Below, piece by piece: positions 49,801-55,182 of a DNA stretch of 64,000 nucleotides. The position numbers and the translations under genes were made by a program. The DNA is from Brachypodius melanocephalos (lineage: Eukaryota > Chordata > Aves > Passeriformes > Pycnonotidae): assembly GCA_013398615.1 (NCBI GenBank), contig VZSR01000514.1, positions 9,635,539-9,699,538 on the forward strand, given 5' to 3'. Below the pieces are notes generated by a model. That model saw only the letters and a program-made list of their open reading frames with translations. It made no database searches and was not told the origin of the DNA. The number at the start of each line of letters is the position of its first letter. Position 1 is the stretch's first letter.

Positions 49801-52222
49801 CTGAAAACCTCTCTTTTCCCTACCCCTCTTCTTTCAGAGGATGAACAGAGAGAGAAATCTGTCTCCCACCACACTGTTCAGCAGCTCATAGTGGAGAAGG
49901 AGCAAGCTCTGGCTGATCTGAACTCAGTGGAGAAATCCCTGGCAGATCTTTTCAGGAGATATGAGAAGATGAAAGAGGTCCTGGAGGGATTTCGGAAGGT
50001 GAGTCAGGTTAACATCTCCTCTAAAGAGCAGAGCTGAGCAGATTCTGTGCACCAGAATGTGCTGTGCTGCTGGACAGAAGGCAGGACTTGTGTTTCCAGC
50101 TAATTCCTGATGTCCTACATGACAGAGCATAATCCTCAGGTAAAGGATTGCAGCCAGCTATCAAATGCAAGCAGAAAAACTGTAAAGCTCTTTGCATTAT
50201 GTAATATTCTCCTTCAGGTGGCCTCTGTGGGGGTGTCAGTGTTGGACTGCAACCCTTTAGACAGCTGTGGGTGACTCCCACAAACAGGTGCCTGTCCTGC
50301 ATTTGAACCTCTTGGATTAAATCTGATGTCATCTTCTCTCTTAAGAATGAAGAAGTGTTGAAGAAATGTGCACAGGAATATTTGTCACGAGTAAAGAAAG
50401 AAGAGCAGAGGTATCAGGCGCTCAAAATTCACGCTGAGGAAAAACTGGACAGGTAATTGAGCCATGGATTCACAGAATGGTTTGGAGGGGATCTTAAAAC
50501 CATCTTGTTCCATTCCCTGCCGTGGGCAGGGACACCTTCCACTGTGCCAAGTTGCCCCAAACCCTGTCCAGCCTGGCCTTGGACACTTCCAGGGCTGATG
50601 TATGGATTGTTCACGTGTTTTCAGGAGTTCATGCTGCAGAAGGGTTCCTTCTCATGGCTGGACCTCACATCCCAAATTGATCCTGCAATATGCAAAGCAC
50701 AGGCTGCTCTGTGATAGAGGGTGGAAATAAATGCAATAATGAGAATTTCTGCAATGTGCTGGTGTTTCTTCCAGCTCCTGACCATACAGAACACCTTAAA
50801 TTTCTATATTTAGCTAATGTCTTTGTGTTTGTTTAATGTGTTTTCATGGGAGGATCAAGAAAGAAGTCACTAGCCAGTTTCTTTTTTCTAGATTTCCATG
50901 TAATGACCACTTAAACCTTTCTAGGAATCATGTTCAGGACTCATAGTACAATCCCCTGAACTGGAGATCAGGTTTGGAAACTGCCATAAAACACTTCTAC
51001 CTGAGTCATATTTGTGACCCCAGCAGAGATCCCTGAGAGAAGCATGAAGGGAGCAACACAGACAGTAAAAAAGGACCCTGCAGCCCCTGCTGAGCAAGAG
51101 AGGGAGTTGTGAAAAGTCTTTAGGAACAAGTCTCAGAATATACCCGAGATGTGCAGAGGGCAGCCCTGCCCTCTTCCCCCATTTGTTAAGGTGCTGTCCA
51201 CCTTTGGGCACCTTCTGCCCTTTCCTGTAGAGAACCTGATGTGACCAAACCCTGTGTTTTTGGCAGAGCCAATGCTGAAATTGCACAAGTGAGAGGCAAG
51301 GCCCAGCAGGAGCAGGCAGCGTACCAGGCCAGCCTTCGGAAGGAGCAGCTCAAAGTGGATGCCTTGGAGAGAACACTGGAACAAAAGGTAAATCAGAAGT
51401 CTGCTCTCCCCAGAGCCAGGCTCTGCCTGAGGATTGTCCTGCAGTTCCCTGGCCCTGGGGACAGCAGCATTCCCCAAATTTTAAGGCTAAACCCCTGTGT
51501 GCACAGCTGGACCCAGGTTTGATTTGAGCCCGAGTGTTTGGGACCAGAGCTCAGGGTGCACCTCTGCAGCCCAGGCCTTGGTTTGCTTCAGTCCTCAGGT
51601 TTCAGATCTTGCTTTAGTTTTTCTCTCAGGTTCTGTTTCCCTTTTTAGTGCTAGCTGTAATTCCAATGCTAATTCCAAAGTGTCTGTAGGAAATGCCTAT
51701 TTATATCTCTGTGTTCTCGAGCTCAGCCAAGGGAGCTTGCTTTGGCACAGAACAGCTCGTCCTTGCTTGCAGCTCTGCAAGGCAGGGTGAAAATAATGAG
51801 AAAAATAGAAAAGTGCAGCCTAGAAACAAAATTCCACTATGTGTTATTGTAGTGTGCTGGGAATGACTGCTATGAAGCTGTCTGCTTTTGTGCTAAATTT
51901 GATTTATTAAAACTGGAGGAGCTGTATTTGGAACAAAGGAAGCATTTATTTGAATGCATGTAGCTGTACTATGAATGTGAACACTTACTTGTGCTATATA
52001 TGCACATATATCTACATGTGTAGATCTGTTCTCAGCATTGGAGAAAAGTTAATTTTCCCACACCTCTCCCACGAGTTAGATACAATTAAAAAAAAAAAAC
52101 AAACCTCATCTTAATGCAGCAATCCTTTTCACAATGCTTCATATTTTATTTTCCAGAATAAAGAGATAGAAGAATTAACAAAGATTTGTGATGAACTGAT
52201 TGCCAAAATGGGGAAAAGCTAA
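13635..52222 (+). CDS. TACC2: TACC2, 3' part of gene (17 coding exons, joined)
   Basis: Transforming acidic coiled-coil protein 2, a centrosome and microtubule adaptor of the TACC family. Family members bind ch-TOG/CKAP5 and are Aurora A targets; TACC1/2 also have nuclear partners such as GAS41 through the SDP repeats. Seventeen exons join without a phase break: 13635-13801, 20320-21631, 24632-24667, 26123-26183, 27249-27456, 31224-31285, 32094-32209, 32956-33127, 33236-33376, 34286-34366, 39737-39880, 40288-40364, 44476-44519, 49838-49998, 50346-50452, 51267-51387, 52157-52222. The sum is 3,076 nt, i.e. the last base of a split codon, 1,024 codons and a TAA. The product follows human TACC2, as I remember it, from SSDSEEAFETPES to the C-terminal LIAKMGKS, which separates it from TACC1 (ends in GKTD) and TACC3. 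The first exon opens in mid-codon, so the N-terminal exons of the long isoforms lie left of the window. All splice sites are GT/AG. Confidence 0.96.
13723..13746 (+). repeat. TACC2: (GCA)8 coding repeat, polyalanine
   Basis: Eight perfect GCA codons inside the TACC2 exon encode Ala8. As a pure trinucleotide run it may vary in length between individuals without changing frame. Confidence 0.95.
16982..16998. repeat. Poly-T run (17 nt)
   Basis: An uninterrupted T17 lies just upstream of the CR1 fragment at 17047, inside a TACC2 intron. Confidence 0.9.
17047..17148 (+). mobile_element. CR1 LINE 3'-end fragment
   Basis: The stretch runs CAGGGTGGGATTCTTGGGTT, CTGTGCAGGTCCAGCAGTTG, GTGGGTCCCTTCCAACTCAG, GATATTCTGTGATTCTGTGA, the classic 3' end and tail of an avian CR1 subfamily in the sense orientation. 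Confidence 0.9.
20320..21631 (+). CDS. TACC2: TACC2 large exon: basic clusters and SDP repeats
   Basis: This 1,312-nt exon (2 bases + 436 codons + 2 bases) has acceptor TTCCCACAG and donor GTAAGT. It encodes about residues 56-492 of the visible protein. In order: an SPFRPPCHSFSTVFDEDKPI block followed by GTYNLDFDNIELVD; a Ser-rich phosphorylation-prone stretch (RRKSTDSVPVSKSTLSRSLS); lysine-rich NLS-like clusters (LKRTKKPRPASLKKKQ); a long acidic and proline-rich, probably disordered, region; MPLRRPKTKKP; and two SDP-type motifs, TFDIDKWDDPNFNPF and FEPDVCEDSIDPFK. It ends in a second basic cluster, PAKKKKTPLK. SDP repeats bind the YEATS protein GAS41 in TACC1/2. The MIKKRP codons just upstream are intron: the acceptor falls inside the open frame. 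Confidence 0.97.
21632..24631 (+). other. TACC2: TACC2 intron upstream of microexon
   Basis: Begins GTAAGT and ends in a pyrimidine tract with CTTTGTCTTAG. The 60 bases before the microexon are rich in TCT/CTTT, consistent with a regulated (PTB-type) exon. No other feature was supported. Confidence 0.85.
24632..24667 (+). CDS. TACC2: TACC2 36-nt cassette microexon (MVEDVMSVCSLF)
   Basis: A 36-nt block is flanked by TTTGTCTTAG and GTAAGT. Its phase (1 base, 11 codons, 2 bases) fits exactly between the flanking exons, so inclusion adds 12 residues without a frameshift. With the exon the junction reads TPLKT-MVEDVMSVCSL-FDTFRVKK; without it, TPLKT-DTFRVKK. From memory, human TACC2 isoforms show the same MVEDVMSVCSLF insert. 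It lies between the SDP region and the linker to the coiled coil. The TCT-rich upstream tract suggests tissue-regulated inclusion. Confidence 0.88.
24668..26122 (+). other. TACC2: TACC2 intron downstream of microexon
   Basis: Begins GTAAGT and ends TTTATTTTCAG. No other feature was recognised. Confidence 0.88.
26123..26183 (+). CDS. TACC2: TACC2 exon, DTFRVKKSPKRSPLSDPPSQ
   Basis: This 61-nt exon has acceptor TTTATTTTCAG and donor GTAAAC. It encodes the conserved basic, Ser/Pro-rich linker DTFRVKKSPKRSPLSDPPSQ, after completing a split Thr (or Phe if the microexon is used) codon. It ends on a codon boundary. SPK/SPL are proline-directed kinase-type sites. Confidence 0.94.
26184..27248 (+). 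other. TACC2: TACC2 intron
   Basis: Begins GTAAAC and ends GTTTGCTGCAG. Open frames on both strands between 26460 and 27095 show no domain or splice context. Confidence 0.85.
27249..27456 (+). CDS. TACC2: TACC2 exon, HATDEEKLA linker
   Basis: This 208-nt exon has acceptor TTTGCTGCAG and donor GTACTG. It opens DPTPLPTPETPPVISTVVHA, continues TDEEKLASSVTGQKWTCMTV, and ends FVNETKFSSPTE. The HATDEEKLA motif is shared by TACC1 and TACC2. The exon ends one base into a codon, which the AA of the next exon completes as Glu. The donor GTACTG is a weaker site than most in this gene. Confidence 0.95.
27457..31223 (+). other. TACC2: TACC2 intron (3.8 kb)
   Basis: Begins GTACTG and ends TTTCTGTTGCAG. 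Pyrimidine runs lie near 29430-29456. Two exact ATGCAAAT octamers sit at 30290 and 30344, followed by a TAAT-rich stretch to about 30440. No exon was supported. Confidence 0.88.
31224..31285 (+). CDS. TACC2: TACC2 exon, SYEIEYMEKIGSS
   Basis: This 62-nt exon has acceptor TCTGTTGCAG and donor GTAAGT. It encodes ELEYGNSYEIEYMEKIGSSM plus P, matching human TACC2 ELDYRNSYEIEYMEKIGSSLP as I recall it. It ends on a codon boundary. Confidence 0.95.
31286..32093 (+). other. TACC2: TACC2 intron
   Basis: Begins GTAAGT and ends TCCCTGTGGCCAG. Nothing else was recognised. Confidence 0.88.
32094..32209 (+). CDS. TACC2: TACC2 exon, QDDS...LYLMFDAQQESPVKS
   Basis: The acceptor is a tandem CAGCAG (32091-32096): use of the first AG gives a leading Gln (QDDSTPKKQSLYLMFDAQQE), use of the second drops it. 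Human TACC2 has QDDD at this point, so the first AG is taken as the default. The rest reads SPVKSPPIRLSDSTTPCSG. The donor is GTAGGT, and the exon ends two bases into a Gly codon. Confidence 0.94.
32210..32955 (+). other. TACC2: TACC2 intron
   Basis: Begins GTAGGT and ends CTTTTTCCAG. No other feature was supported. Confidence 0.88.
32956..33127 (+). CDS. TACC2: TACC2 exon, SSYEDPEAQQPSG linker
   Basis: This 172-nt exon has acceptor CTTTTTCCAG and donor GTAAGT. It encodes SSYEDPEAQQPSGMKIPHPA, then SRVLAASQEAHLQSPDKAKQ, then KDLEPMTLGTTPEAIEI. It is a variable acidic linker, and the ELEAMGLGTPSEAIEI-like end matches human TACC2. Ends on a codon boundary. Confidence 0.94.
33236..33376 (+). 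CDS. TACC2: TACC2 exon, LDPDLAEKNPPVFAQKLQ
   Basis: This 47-codon exon has acceptor TACCCTTCAG and donor GTTTGT. It opens TSPEDSFVSADALLNRISKK and ends EYLDPDLAEKNPPVFAQKLQ. It is separated from the previous exon by an intron of only 108 bp. The sequence lies just before the start of the predicted C-terminal coiled coil. Confidence 0.95.
33377..34285 (+). other. TACC2: TACC2 intron
   Basis: Begins GTTTGT and ends CCCTTTGACAG. No other feature was supported. Confidence 0.88.
34286..34366 (+). CDS. TACC2: TACC2 exon, EELEFAAMRIEALKLARQIA
   Basis: This 27-codon exon has acceptor CCTTTGACAG and donor GTATCT. It encodes EELEFAAMRIEALKLARQIA and LSSLRSK, an amphipathic helix. It looks a few residues shorter at its end than the human exon as I remember it (LASRSHQDAK), consistent with a shifted donor or small deletion. 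Confidence 0.93.
34367..39736 (+). other. TACC2: TACC2 intron (5.4 kb)
   Basis: Begins GTATCT and ends in AC-rich AACAAACACACAG. It holds a CR1 fragment at 38858-39025 and an exon-like open frame at about 35411-35773 that does not fit TACC2 phase. Nothing else was supported. Confidence 0.88.
38858..39025 (+). mobile_element. CR1 LINE 3'-end fragment
   Basis: The stretch reads GTGCCCAGAGAAGCTGTGGC, then CTGGAAATGTCCGAGGCCAG, TGGAAGGTGTCCCTGCCCAT, GGGCTTTAAGGTCTCTTCCA and ATCCAAACCATTCTTGGTTC. It is a sense-strand avian CR1 3' end of about 170 bp. Confidence 0.92.
39737..39880 (+). CDS. TACC2: TACC2 exon, DVSISKSALYSRIGA
   Basis: This 48-codon exon has donor GTAACT. It reads REPAIPADVSISKSALYSRI, GASDAESTTALLYPQQDLDS and ALRLARAE. 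The last residues lead into the TACC coiled coil. The acceptor is unusual: the pyrimidine tract TGTTTCTTTGTATTT is separated from the AG by an A/C-only stretch AAACAAACAAACACACAG. The exon is more CpG-rich than its neighbours (GCGCGCTG, CGCATCGGCGCC). Confidence 0.94.
39881..40287 (+). other. TACC2: TACC2 intron (407 bp)
   Basis: Begins GTAACT and ends TTTCTGTTTCAG. No other feature. Confidence 0.9.
40288..40364 (+). CDS. TACC2: TACC2 exon, start of TACC coiled coil
   Basis: This 77-nt exon has acceptor TTCTGTTTCAG and donor GTGGGT. It encodes IVAKEREVSEWKEKYEESRR and EVMEM plus two bases of Arg, a heptad-rich charged helix that begins the conserved TACC domain shared by all three paralogues. 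That domain drives dimerisation and spindle/centrosome targeting. Confidence 0.96.
40365..44475 (+). other. TACC2: TACC2 intron (4.1 kb)
   Basis: Begins GTGGGT and ends TTTTTTCCCTCTTACAG. No exon or recognisable repeat. A CR1-like fragment near 42820 is too weak to call. Confidence 0.88.
44476..44519 (+). CDS. TACC2: TACC2 exon, KIVSEYEKTIAQMI
   Basis: This 44-nt exon has acceptor CCCTCTTACAG and donor GTAGGT. It completes Arg and encodes KIVSEYEKTIAQMI plus one base. The motif is nearly invariant between TACC1 and TACC2. Its phase-1 end allows either direct joining to 49838 (E) or use of the candidate 9-nt exon (GKP then E). Confidence 0.96.
47263..47271 (+). CDS. TACC2: Candidate 9-nt TACC2 microexon (adds Gly-Lys-Pro)
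   Basis: GCAAGCCTG lies between AAAACAAAACAG and a consensus donor GTAAGT, with a pyrimidine-rich tract (TTTTCGTTGCTTCTTGCTAT) upstream. Nine bases keep phase: the split codon G+GC gives Gly, then Lys and Pro, and G+AG of the next exon restores Glu, so QMI-EDEQ becomes QMI-GKP-EDEQ. It would put a proline into the TACC coiled coil. Found only from splice signals and phase, so it may be chance. Confidence 0.45.
47648..47687 (+). mobile_element. CR1 LINE 3'-tail fragment
   Basis: GTTCCTTCCAACCTAAACCA is followed by TTATATGATTTTATG, a diverged CR1 3' tail in sense orientation. Confidence 0.65.
47770..47856 (+). mobile_element. CR1 LINE 3'-end fragment
   Basis: The stretch reads GACCTGGTCTAGTGGTGGAA, then GAGCTTTAAGGTACCTTCCA and GCCCAAACCATTCTGTGATT, a clear avian CR1 3' end in the sense orientation. 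Confidence 0.9.
49838..49998 (+). CDS. TACC2: TACC2 exon, TACC coiled coil (EKEQALADLNSVEKSLADLF)
   Basis: This 161-nt exon has acceptor CTCTTCTTTCAG and donor GTGAGT. It encodes EDEQREKSVSHHTVQQLIVE, KEQALADLNSVEKSLADLFR and RYEKMKEVLEGFRK. The DLNSVEKSLADLFRRYEKMK core is one of the most conserved parts of the TACC domain. Ends on a codon boundary. Confidence 0.97.
49999..50345 (+). other. TACC2: TACC2 intron (347 bp)
   Basis: Begins GTGAGT and ends TTCTCTCTTAAG. No other feature. Confidence 0.92.
50346..50452 (+). CDS. TACC2: TACC2 exon, TACC coiled coil (KKCAQEYLSRVKKEEQRYQA)
   Basis: This 107-nt exon has acceptor TCTCTCTTAAG and donor GTAATT. It encodes NEEVLKKCAQEYLSRVKKEE, QRYQALKIHAEEKLD and two bases of Arg. 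RYQALK-HAEEKL is a hallmark of the TACC domain. The donor GTAATT is weak and a CR1 insertion begins 14 bases beyond it. Confidence 0.97.
50453..51266 (+). other. TACC2: TACC2 intron (814 bp)
   Basis: Begins GTAATT and ends TGTTTTTGGCAG. It contains the CR1 fragment at 50467-50594 and otherwise nothing recognised. Confidence 0.9.
50467..50594 (-). mobile_element. CR1 LINE 3'-end fragment beside a TACC2 donor
   Basis: The + strand reads GATTCACAGAATGGTTTGGA, then GGGCAGGGACACCTTCCACT and CAGCCTGGCCTTGGACACTT, i.e. a CR1 3' end inserted in reverse. It starts 14 bp after the exon that ends at 50452, leaving almost no original intron next to the donor. Confidence 0.92.
51267..51387 (+). CDS. TACC2: TACC2 exon, TACC coiled coil (ANAEIAQVRGKAQQEQAAYQ)
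   Basis: This 121-nt exon has acceptor GTTTTTGGCAG and donor GTAAAT. It encodes (R)ANAEIAQVRGKAQQEQAAY, QASLRKEQLKVDALERTLEQ and K, nearly identical to the human protein as I recall it. Ends on a codon boundary. Confidence 0.97.
51388..52156 (+). other. TACC2: TACC2 last intron (769 bp)
   Basis: Begins GTAAAT and ends TTTATTTTCCAG. It has a short A run near 52089. No other feature. Confidence 0.9.
52157..52222 (+). CDS. TACC2: TACC2 terminal coding exon
   Basis: Encodes NKEIEELTKICDELIAKMGK, then S and TAA at 52220-52222. EIEELTKICDELIAK is the invariant C-terminal end of TACC proteins; the MGKS ending is the TACC2 form. Acceptor TTATTTTCCAG. Confidence 0.98.
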   Translation, partial: NKEIEELTKICDELIAKMGKS

Positions 52223-52348
52223 CTTTTAACCAAATTTCTGGACTTCGATATTGAGTGCAATATGACCATTGGCACACTGATGTCCATACATTTATGTGGA
52301 CAGGTTATATTTTCACTTTTTCGTATGCACTACTGTATTTTCTTTCTA

Positions 52349-52354
52349 AATAAA
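52349..52354 (+). terminator. TACC2: Polyadenylation signal AATAAA (proximal)
   Basis: Canonical hexamer 127 bases after the TACC2 stop, followed by T/G-rich GTTGATTTAATTGTATG. Confidence 0.55.
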
Positions 52355-52630
52355 GTTGATTTAATTGTATGCAGTACTAAGATGACTATCAGAATTTCTT
52401 GCTATTGTTTGCATTTTCATAGTATAATTCATAGCAAGTTGATCTCAAAGTTCCTGTATCAGGGAGATTGTCAAGTTCTCTAAGAAATTACAAATTGCTG
52501 ATCCTAGCCTTCCCTTTGTACATGAGTTCCCATGTTGGATGTCTTTTGGATTTAATATAAACATGTATTACTTGCATGGGGACTCTTGCCTTAAGGAATG
52601 TAAACTTTATCTGCATTTGCTGATTTGTAA

Positions 52631-52636
52631 AATAAA
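52631..52636 (+). terminator. TACC2: Polyadenylation signal AATAAA (middle)
   Basis: Canonical hexamer directly before an A-rich tract. The genomic A tract could also cause internal priming in cDNA data. Confidence 0.55.
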
Positions 52637-52701
52637 ACTAAAAAGAAAAAAAAAAAGAAAAAAAAGGAAAATGCATGTCACAAATGAAATTCTCTATTGT
52701 A

Positions 52702-52707
52702 AATAAA
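52702..52707 (+). terminator. TACC2: Polyadenylation signal AATAAA (distal)
   Basis: Canonical hexamer followed by a T run and a GT-rich stretch (TTTTTTCGTTGGAAGTTG), the usual downstream element. Confidence 0.6.
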
Positions 52708-52903
52708 TTTTTTCGTTGGAAGTTGAAGATAAGTATGGCTCTGTTTTGTGTCCTTCACTTGCTTATTTCAGCACCACATGCTCTTGGGAATTAATTCCTC
52801 CACAGAAAGCACTTCATGGGTCACTGCTTGGAATACTTTGTGGGTCACAAGAGTCTGCTGCTTATGTGCACATATCTAGGTCTATATCTTACTGTCTCTC
52901 TAA

Positions 52904-52928
52904 ATATATATATATGTGTGTGTGTGTT
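52904..52928. repeat. Compound (AT)n(GT)n microsatellite
   Basis: A TATATA run passes into TGTGTGTG in the short gap between TACC2 and the LY6-like gene. Confidence 0.9.
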
Positions 52929-53322
52929 GGATTTGGACCACTCAAGTCTCTAGCATAGGCTTAATCCTCCAAAATATTTAATGCTCTGACCCTGATCCAG
53001 CAAATCCCATGGGCAAATGTAATGAGGCTGTTGGAGGAGTCGGAGGCTGTGGCATGTGGTGACAGGATGGTTTTTAAGCATGTCTGGCACTGAAAGGTGA
53101 ATACATTTCGTGCTCCTGGAAGAATTTGCCTGCAGGGCTGGTGGAGATGAGGTTGGTGTGATCAGAGGTGCGGCCAGAATAAGCTCGATAAGTAGCACTC
53201 TCGAACACCTCTTTATCCTGTAAGTTATCCTCTGCACAGGATTAGGGATGTAGGAGAAGCATTAAGGCTCTAATAGCAAACAAACTGCTTTCTTTGGCTA
53301 ATGGTGCATCTCTTGGATCTCC

Positions 53323-53377
53323 ATGATGTGGACAGTCTTCAGCCTGGTTCTCGTCAGCTCCCTTTTTTTCCTCAAAA
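53323..53377 (+). CDS. LY6-like exon 1 (signal peptide)
   Basis: ATGATG start, then WTVFSLVLVSSLFFLK and one base, with donor GTAAGT at 53378. An out-of-frame ATG at 53301 opens a short overlapping upstream frame. A possible acceptor ending at 53239 (ATCCTCTGCACAG) suggests that a 5' UTR exon may lie upstream. No TATA box was recognised. Confidence 0.83.
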
Positions 53378-55151
53378 GTAAGTCATCTCCTTTTTCTTTC
53401 CTTTTTTAACTTCATTTGCATTTCCTACCTCAGGCGTGGCTGAGCCTCTTTGCTGTTTGGGCTCCTCTCCTGGGTTGGGTTGATTCCAGGTCTCACTTTG
53501 TGTGTGTGGTTAGCAGCACAGAACTGCACCTCTGTAAAGATAAATGTGTGTGCTAGCACATTCAGATGTCCCCACTGATAGCAAGGGTGGGATTTCTGCT
53601 CTGCAAGCTTCAAGTGTGATATTTTAAATATCTTTCAAATTCATGTTTGCCTTTGAAAATACATGTAGTTTGAGGCAAGGAAAAGAAAGAGAATTGAGTT
53701 CTGGTTGTAATGTTTAAACAAGAGCAAAACTCAAGATACACTGTTATGTTTTCCAGCTGAATCGATACTTTAGGAGAAAAGGAAAATTGGATCATTGTAA
53801 GTTTTATGAGTATACAGTTTGCTTTTTCGTAGTACTGAGGACTAAAGATGATGATGAAGTGGGGGGAAAAACAGCATGTGGGCTCTGCTCTGAAAATATT
53901 ACAAGAAGATATGGATGCAGTTACAGAACATCAAATGTTTCTTGTATTATTTTATTTCTTGTATTAAATGTTTCTTGTATTATATTCCTACAAGAAGATA
54001 GGGATGTAGTTACAGAACATCAAATGTTTCTTGTATTATTTGAAGTGCAGATTATAACAACTAAACAATCTGTTGATTATTTTTATTGTTTGTTGATATT
54101 TTTTACTATTATTTAATGATCAGTATCTGAACCATTTCTAAAAAAGAAATCTTGATAAGATTTGCAGAATCTTTGGATTTTCCGAAACTTTCTTACGGTT
54201 TCTTTATGTGTGCTCGAAACCGTACTAGAAAGACTGATACTTTTAAATACTTATTGCAAACTCTAAGTGGTCTCTTCTCCCTTCACCCAGGTGAAGCACT
54301 GCAGTGTTACACCTGTGTAGGTTCTAGTGATGATGACTGCAACAGACAAGGAAGTCAGCAGTGTCCAGGCCATGCAGATGCGTGTGCAGTCATCAGAGGA
54401 CAAGCAAGTAAGTGTCACAGATGTGTCAAACTTGTTACATTTGCCAGAAAAAGAGTAATCAGTGTTGGAAAGAGAAGAGTGCTTAAGTTAAGGAGAAAAC
54501 CAAAAGCAAATTACTCCTCTCAAAATAAACCCCATTAATGAATCTCAATCCTAATTTTGTTGACACAGAATCCCAAACTGGGAATGGTTTGTCGCTGTGC
54601 CACCGTGAGCTGCATCCACTCTGTGTGAAAGAAGCATTTTAAGTATTACCCACTTTTTACTTAAGTGACTGAGCTGGAAATTAGGATGGAAAAGAAGCTA
54701 ATGAGCCACTTCACTTGGGTACCTCCAAAGACATTTAAGCTGCACCAGTTGCCTCTAAGATAGATTAGAATTATTTAAGTGGGAGCTTGCTGGTGTGCTG
54801 CTGTGGTCATATTCATTAATCTGTGAGGAGCAGCCACACCCGAGGTTGTTGCTCAGTGCTGGCAGGTCAGGCTGGTGCTGAGGGGGTGCAGTGGGGGCAG
54901 GTGGCCATTGGCAGCCCCTGTGGGCTCACTGTGGCTCTGTTCCAGGTGGCATCATGAAGTCCTGCTCGTTCAGGTCCTTCTGCGAGCGGGCGAGGAGGGA
55001 CGGAGCGCGGGCGCCCGGGGTGAGCGTGCACTGCTGCTACTCCAACAACTGCAACGCCAAGAGCCTGGCTCCCAGGGTCACCAGCTCCAGCAGCTACTTC
55101 TGCCTCCTCATCTTCACACTGCTCTGCCACCCCTTGGTGAAGCTGACATGA
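53323..55151 (+). CDS. LY6/PLAUR-domain (three-finger) protein, complete, 3 exons
   Basis: A small GPI-anchored or secreted three-finger protein. Exons 53323-53377, 54291-54407 and 54946-55151 join in phase (1-base split codons at both junctions) to 125 codons plus TGA. Residues 1-22 are a signal peptide starting MMWTVFSLVLVSSLFF. The mature chain starts LQCYTC and has ten cysteines spaced as in CD59/LY6: CYTC, DDDC, QQC, DAC, KSC, SFC, then HCC and NNCN, giving the terminal CC-x4-CN. The last about 20 residues are hydrophobic (SYFCLLIFTLLCHPL), a GPI-type tail. The exon pattern (signal peptide / first half / second half plus tail) is typical of LY6 genes. Two adjacent ATGs (53323, 53326) share the frame. 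I cannot assign an orthologue; partner and role are unknown. Confidence 0.85.
53378..54290 (+). other. LY6-like gene intron 1
   Basis: Begins GTAAGT and ends CTCCCTTCACCCAG. It contains a recent 52-bp direct duplication at 53901-54041. Confidence 0.82.
53901..54041. repeat. Direct duplication, 52-bp copies with 89-bp period
   Basis: The copy at 53901-53952 (starting ACAAGAAGATATGGATGCAG) recurs at 53990-54041 (ACAAGAAGATAGGGATGTAG) with two differences in 52 bases. A partial TTTCTTGTATTAT copy lies between them. Confidence 0.92.
54291..54407 (+). CDS. LY6-like exon 2 (first half of LU domain)
   Basis: This 117-nt exon has acceptor CCTTCACCCAG and donor GTAAGT. It encodes (K)SEALQCYTCVGSSDDDCNR, then QGSQQCPGHADACAVIRGQA and one base. 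It includes the LQCYTC start of the mature protein and cysteines 1-5, the CxxC and DAC spacing seen in CD59. Confidence 0.86.
54408..54945 (+). other. LY6-like gene intron 2
   Basis: Begins GTAAGT and ends TGGCTCTGTTCCAG. No other feature was supported. Confidence 0.82.
54946..55151 (+). CDS. LY6-like exon 3 (second half of LU domain and GPI tail)
   Basis: This 206-nt exon has acceptor CTCTGTTCCAG. It encodes SGIMKSCSFRSFCERARRDG, then ARAPGVSVHCCYSNNCNAKS, then LAPRVTSSSSYFCLLIFTLL and CHPLVKLT with TGA at 55149-55151. Cysteines 6-10 and the final CCYSNNCN motif are here. The region 54975-55030 is strikingly GC- and CpG-rich compared with its surroundings, and Arg-rich in translation. A 20-base A run follows the stop within 20 bases. 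Confidence 0.86.
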
Positions 55152-55156
55152 GGGGG

Positions 55157-55182
55157 AAAAAGAAAAAAAAAAAAAAAAAAAA
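55157..55182. repeat. A-rich run directly after LY6-like stop codon
   Basis: GGGGGAAAAAG and then a run of about 20 A lie within 30 bases of the TGA, in the presumed 3' UTR. It could be a simple repeat or the remnant of a retroposition tail. Confidence 0.9.

Larger units (their letters stand above)
44520..49837 (+). other. TACC2: TACC2 intron (5.3 kb)
   Basis: Begins GTAGGT and ends CTCTTCTTTCAG. It contains the candidate 9-nt microexon at 47263 and two CR1 3' fragments at about 47648 and 47770. Confidence 0.88.
52223..52730 (+). other. TACC2: TACC2 3' UTR (approximate end)
   Basis: About 0.5 kb of AT-rich sequence follows the stop. It contains canonical AATAAA hexamers at 52349, 52631 and 52702 and an A-rich tract at 52640-52676. 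The last signal, followed by TTTTTTCGTTGGAAGTTG, is taken as the most distal end. The true cleavage sites are not visible. Confidence 0.75.
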
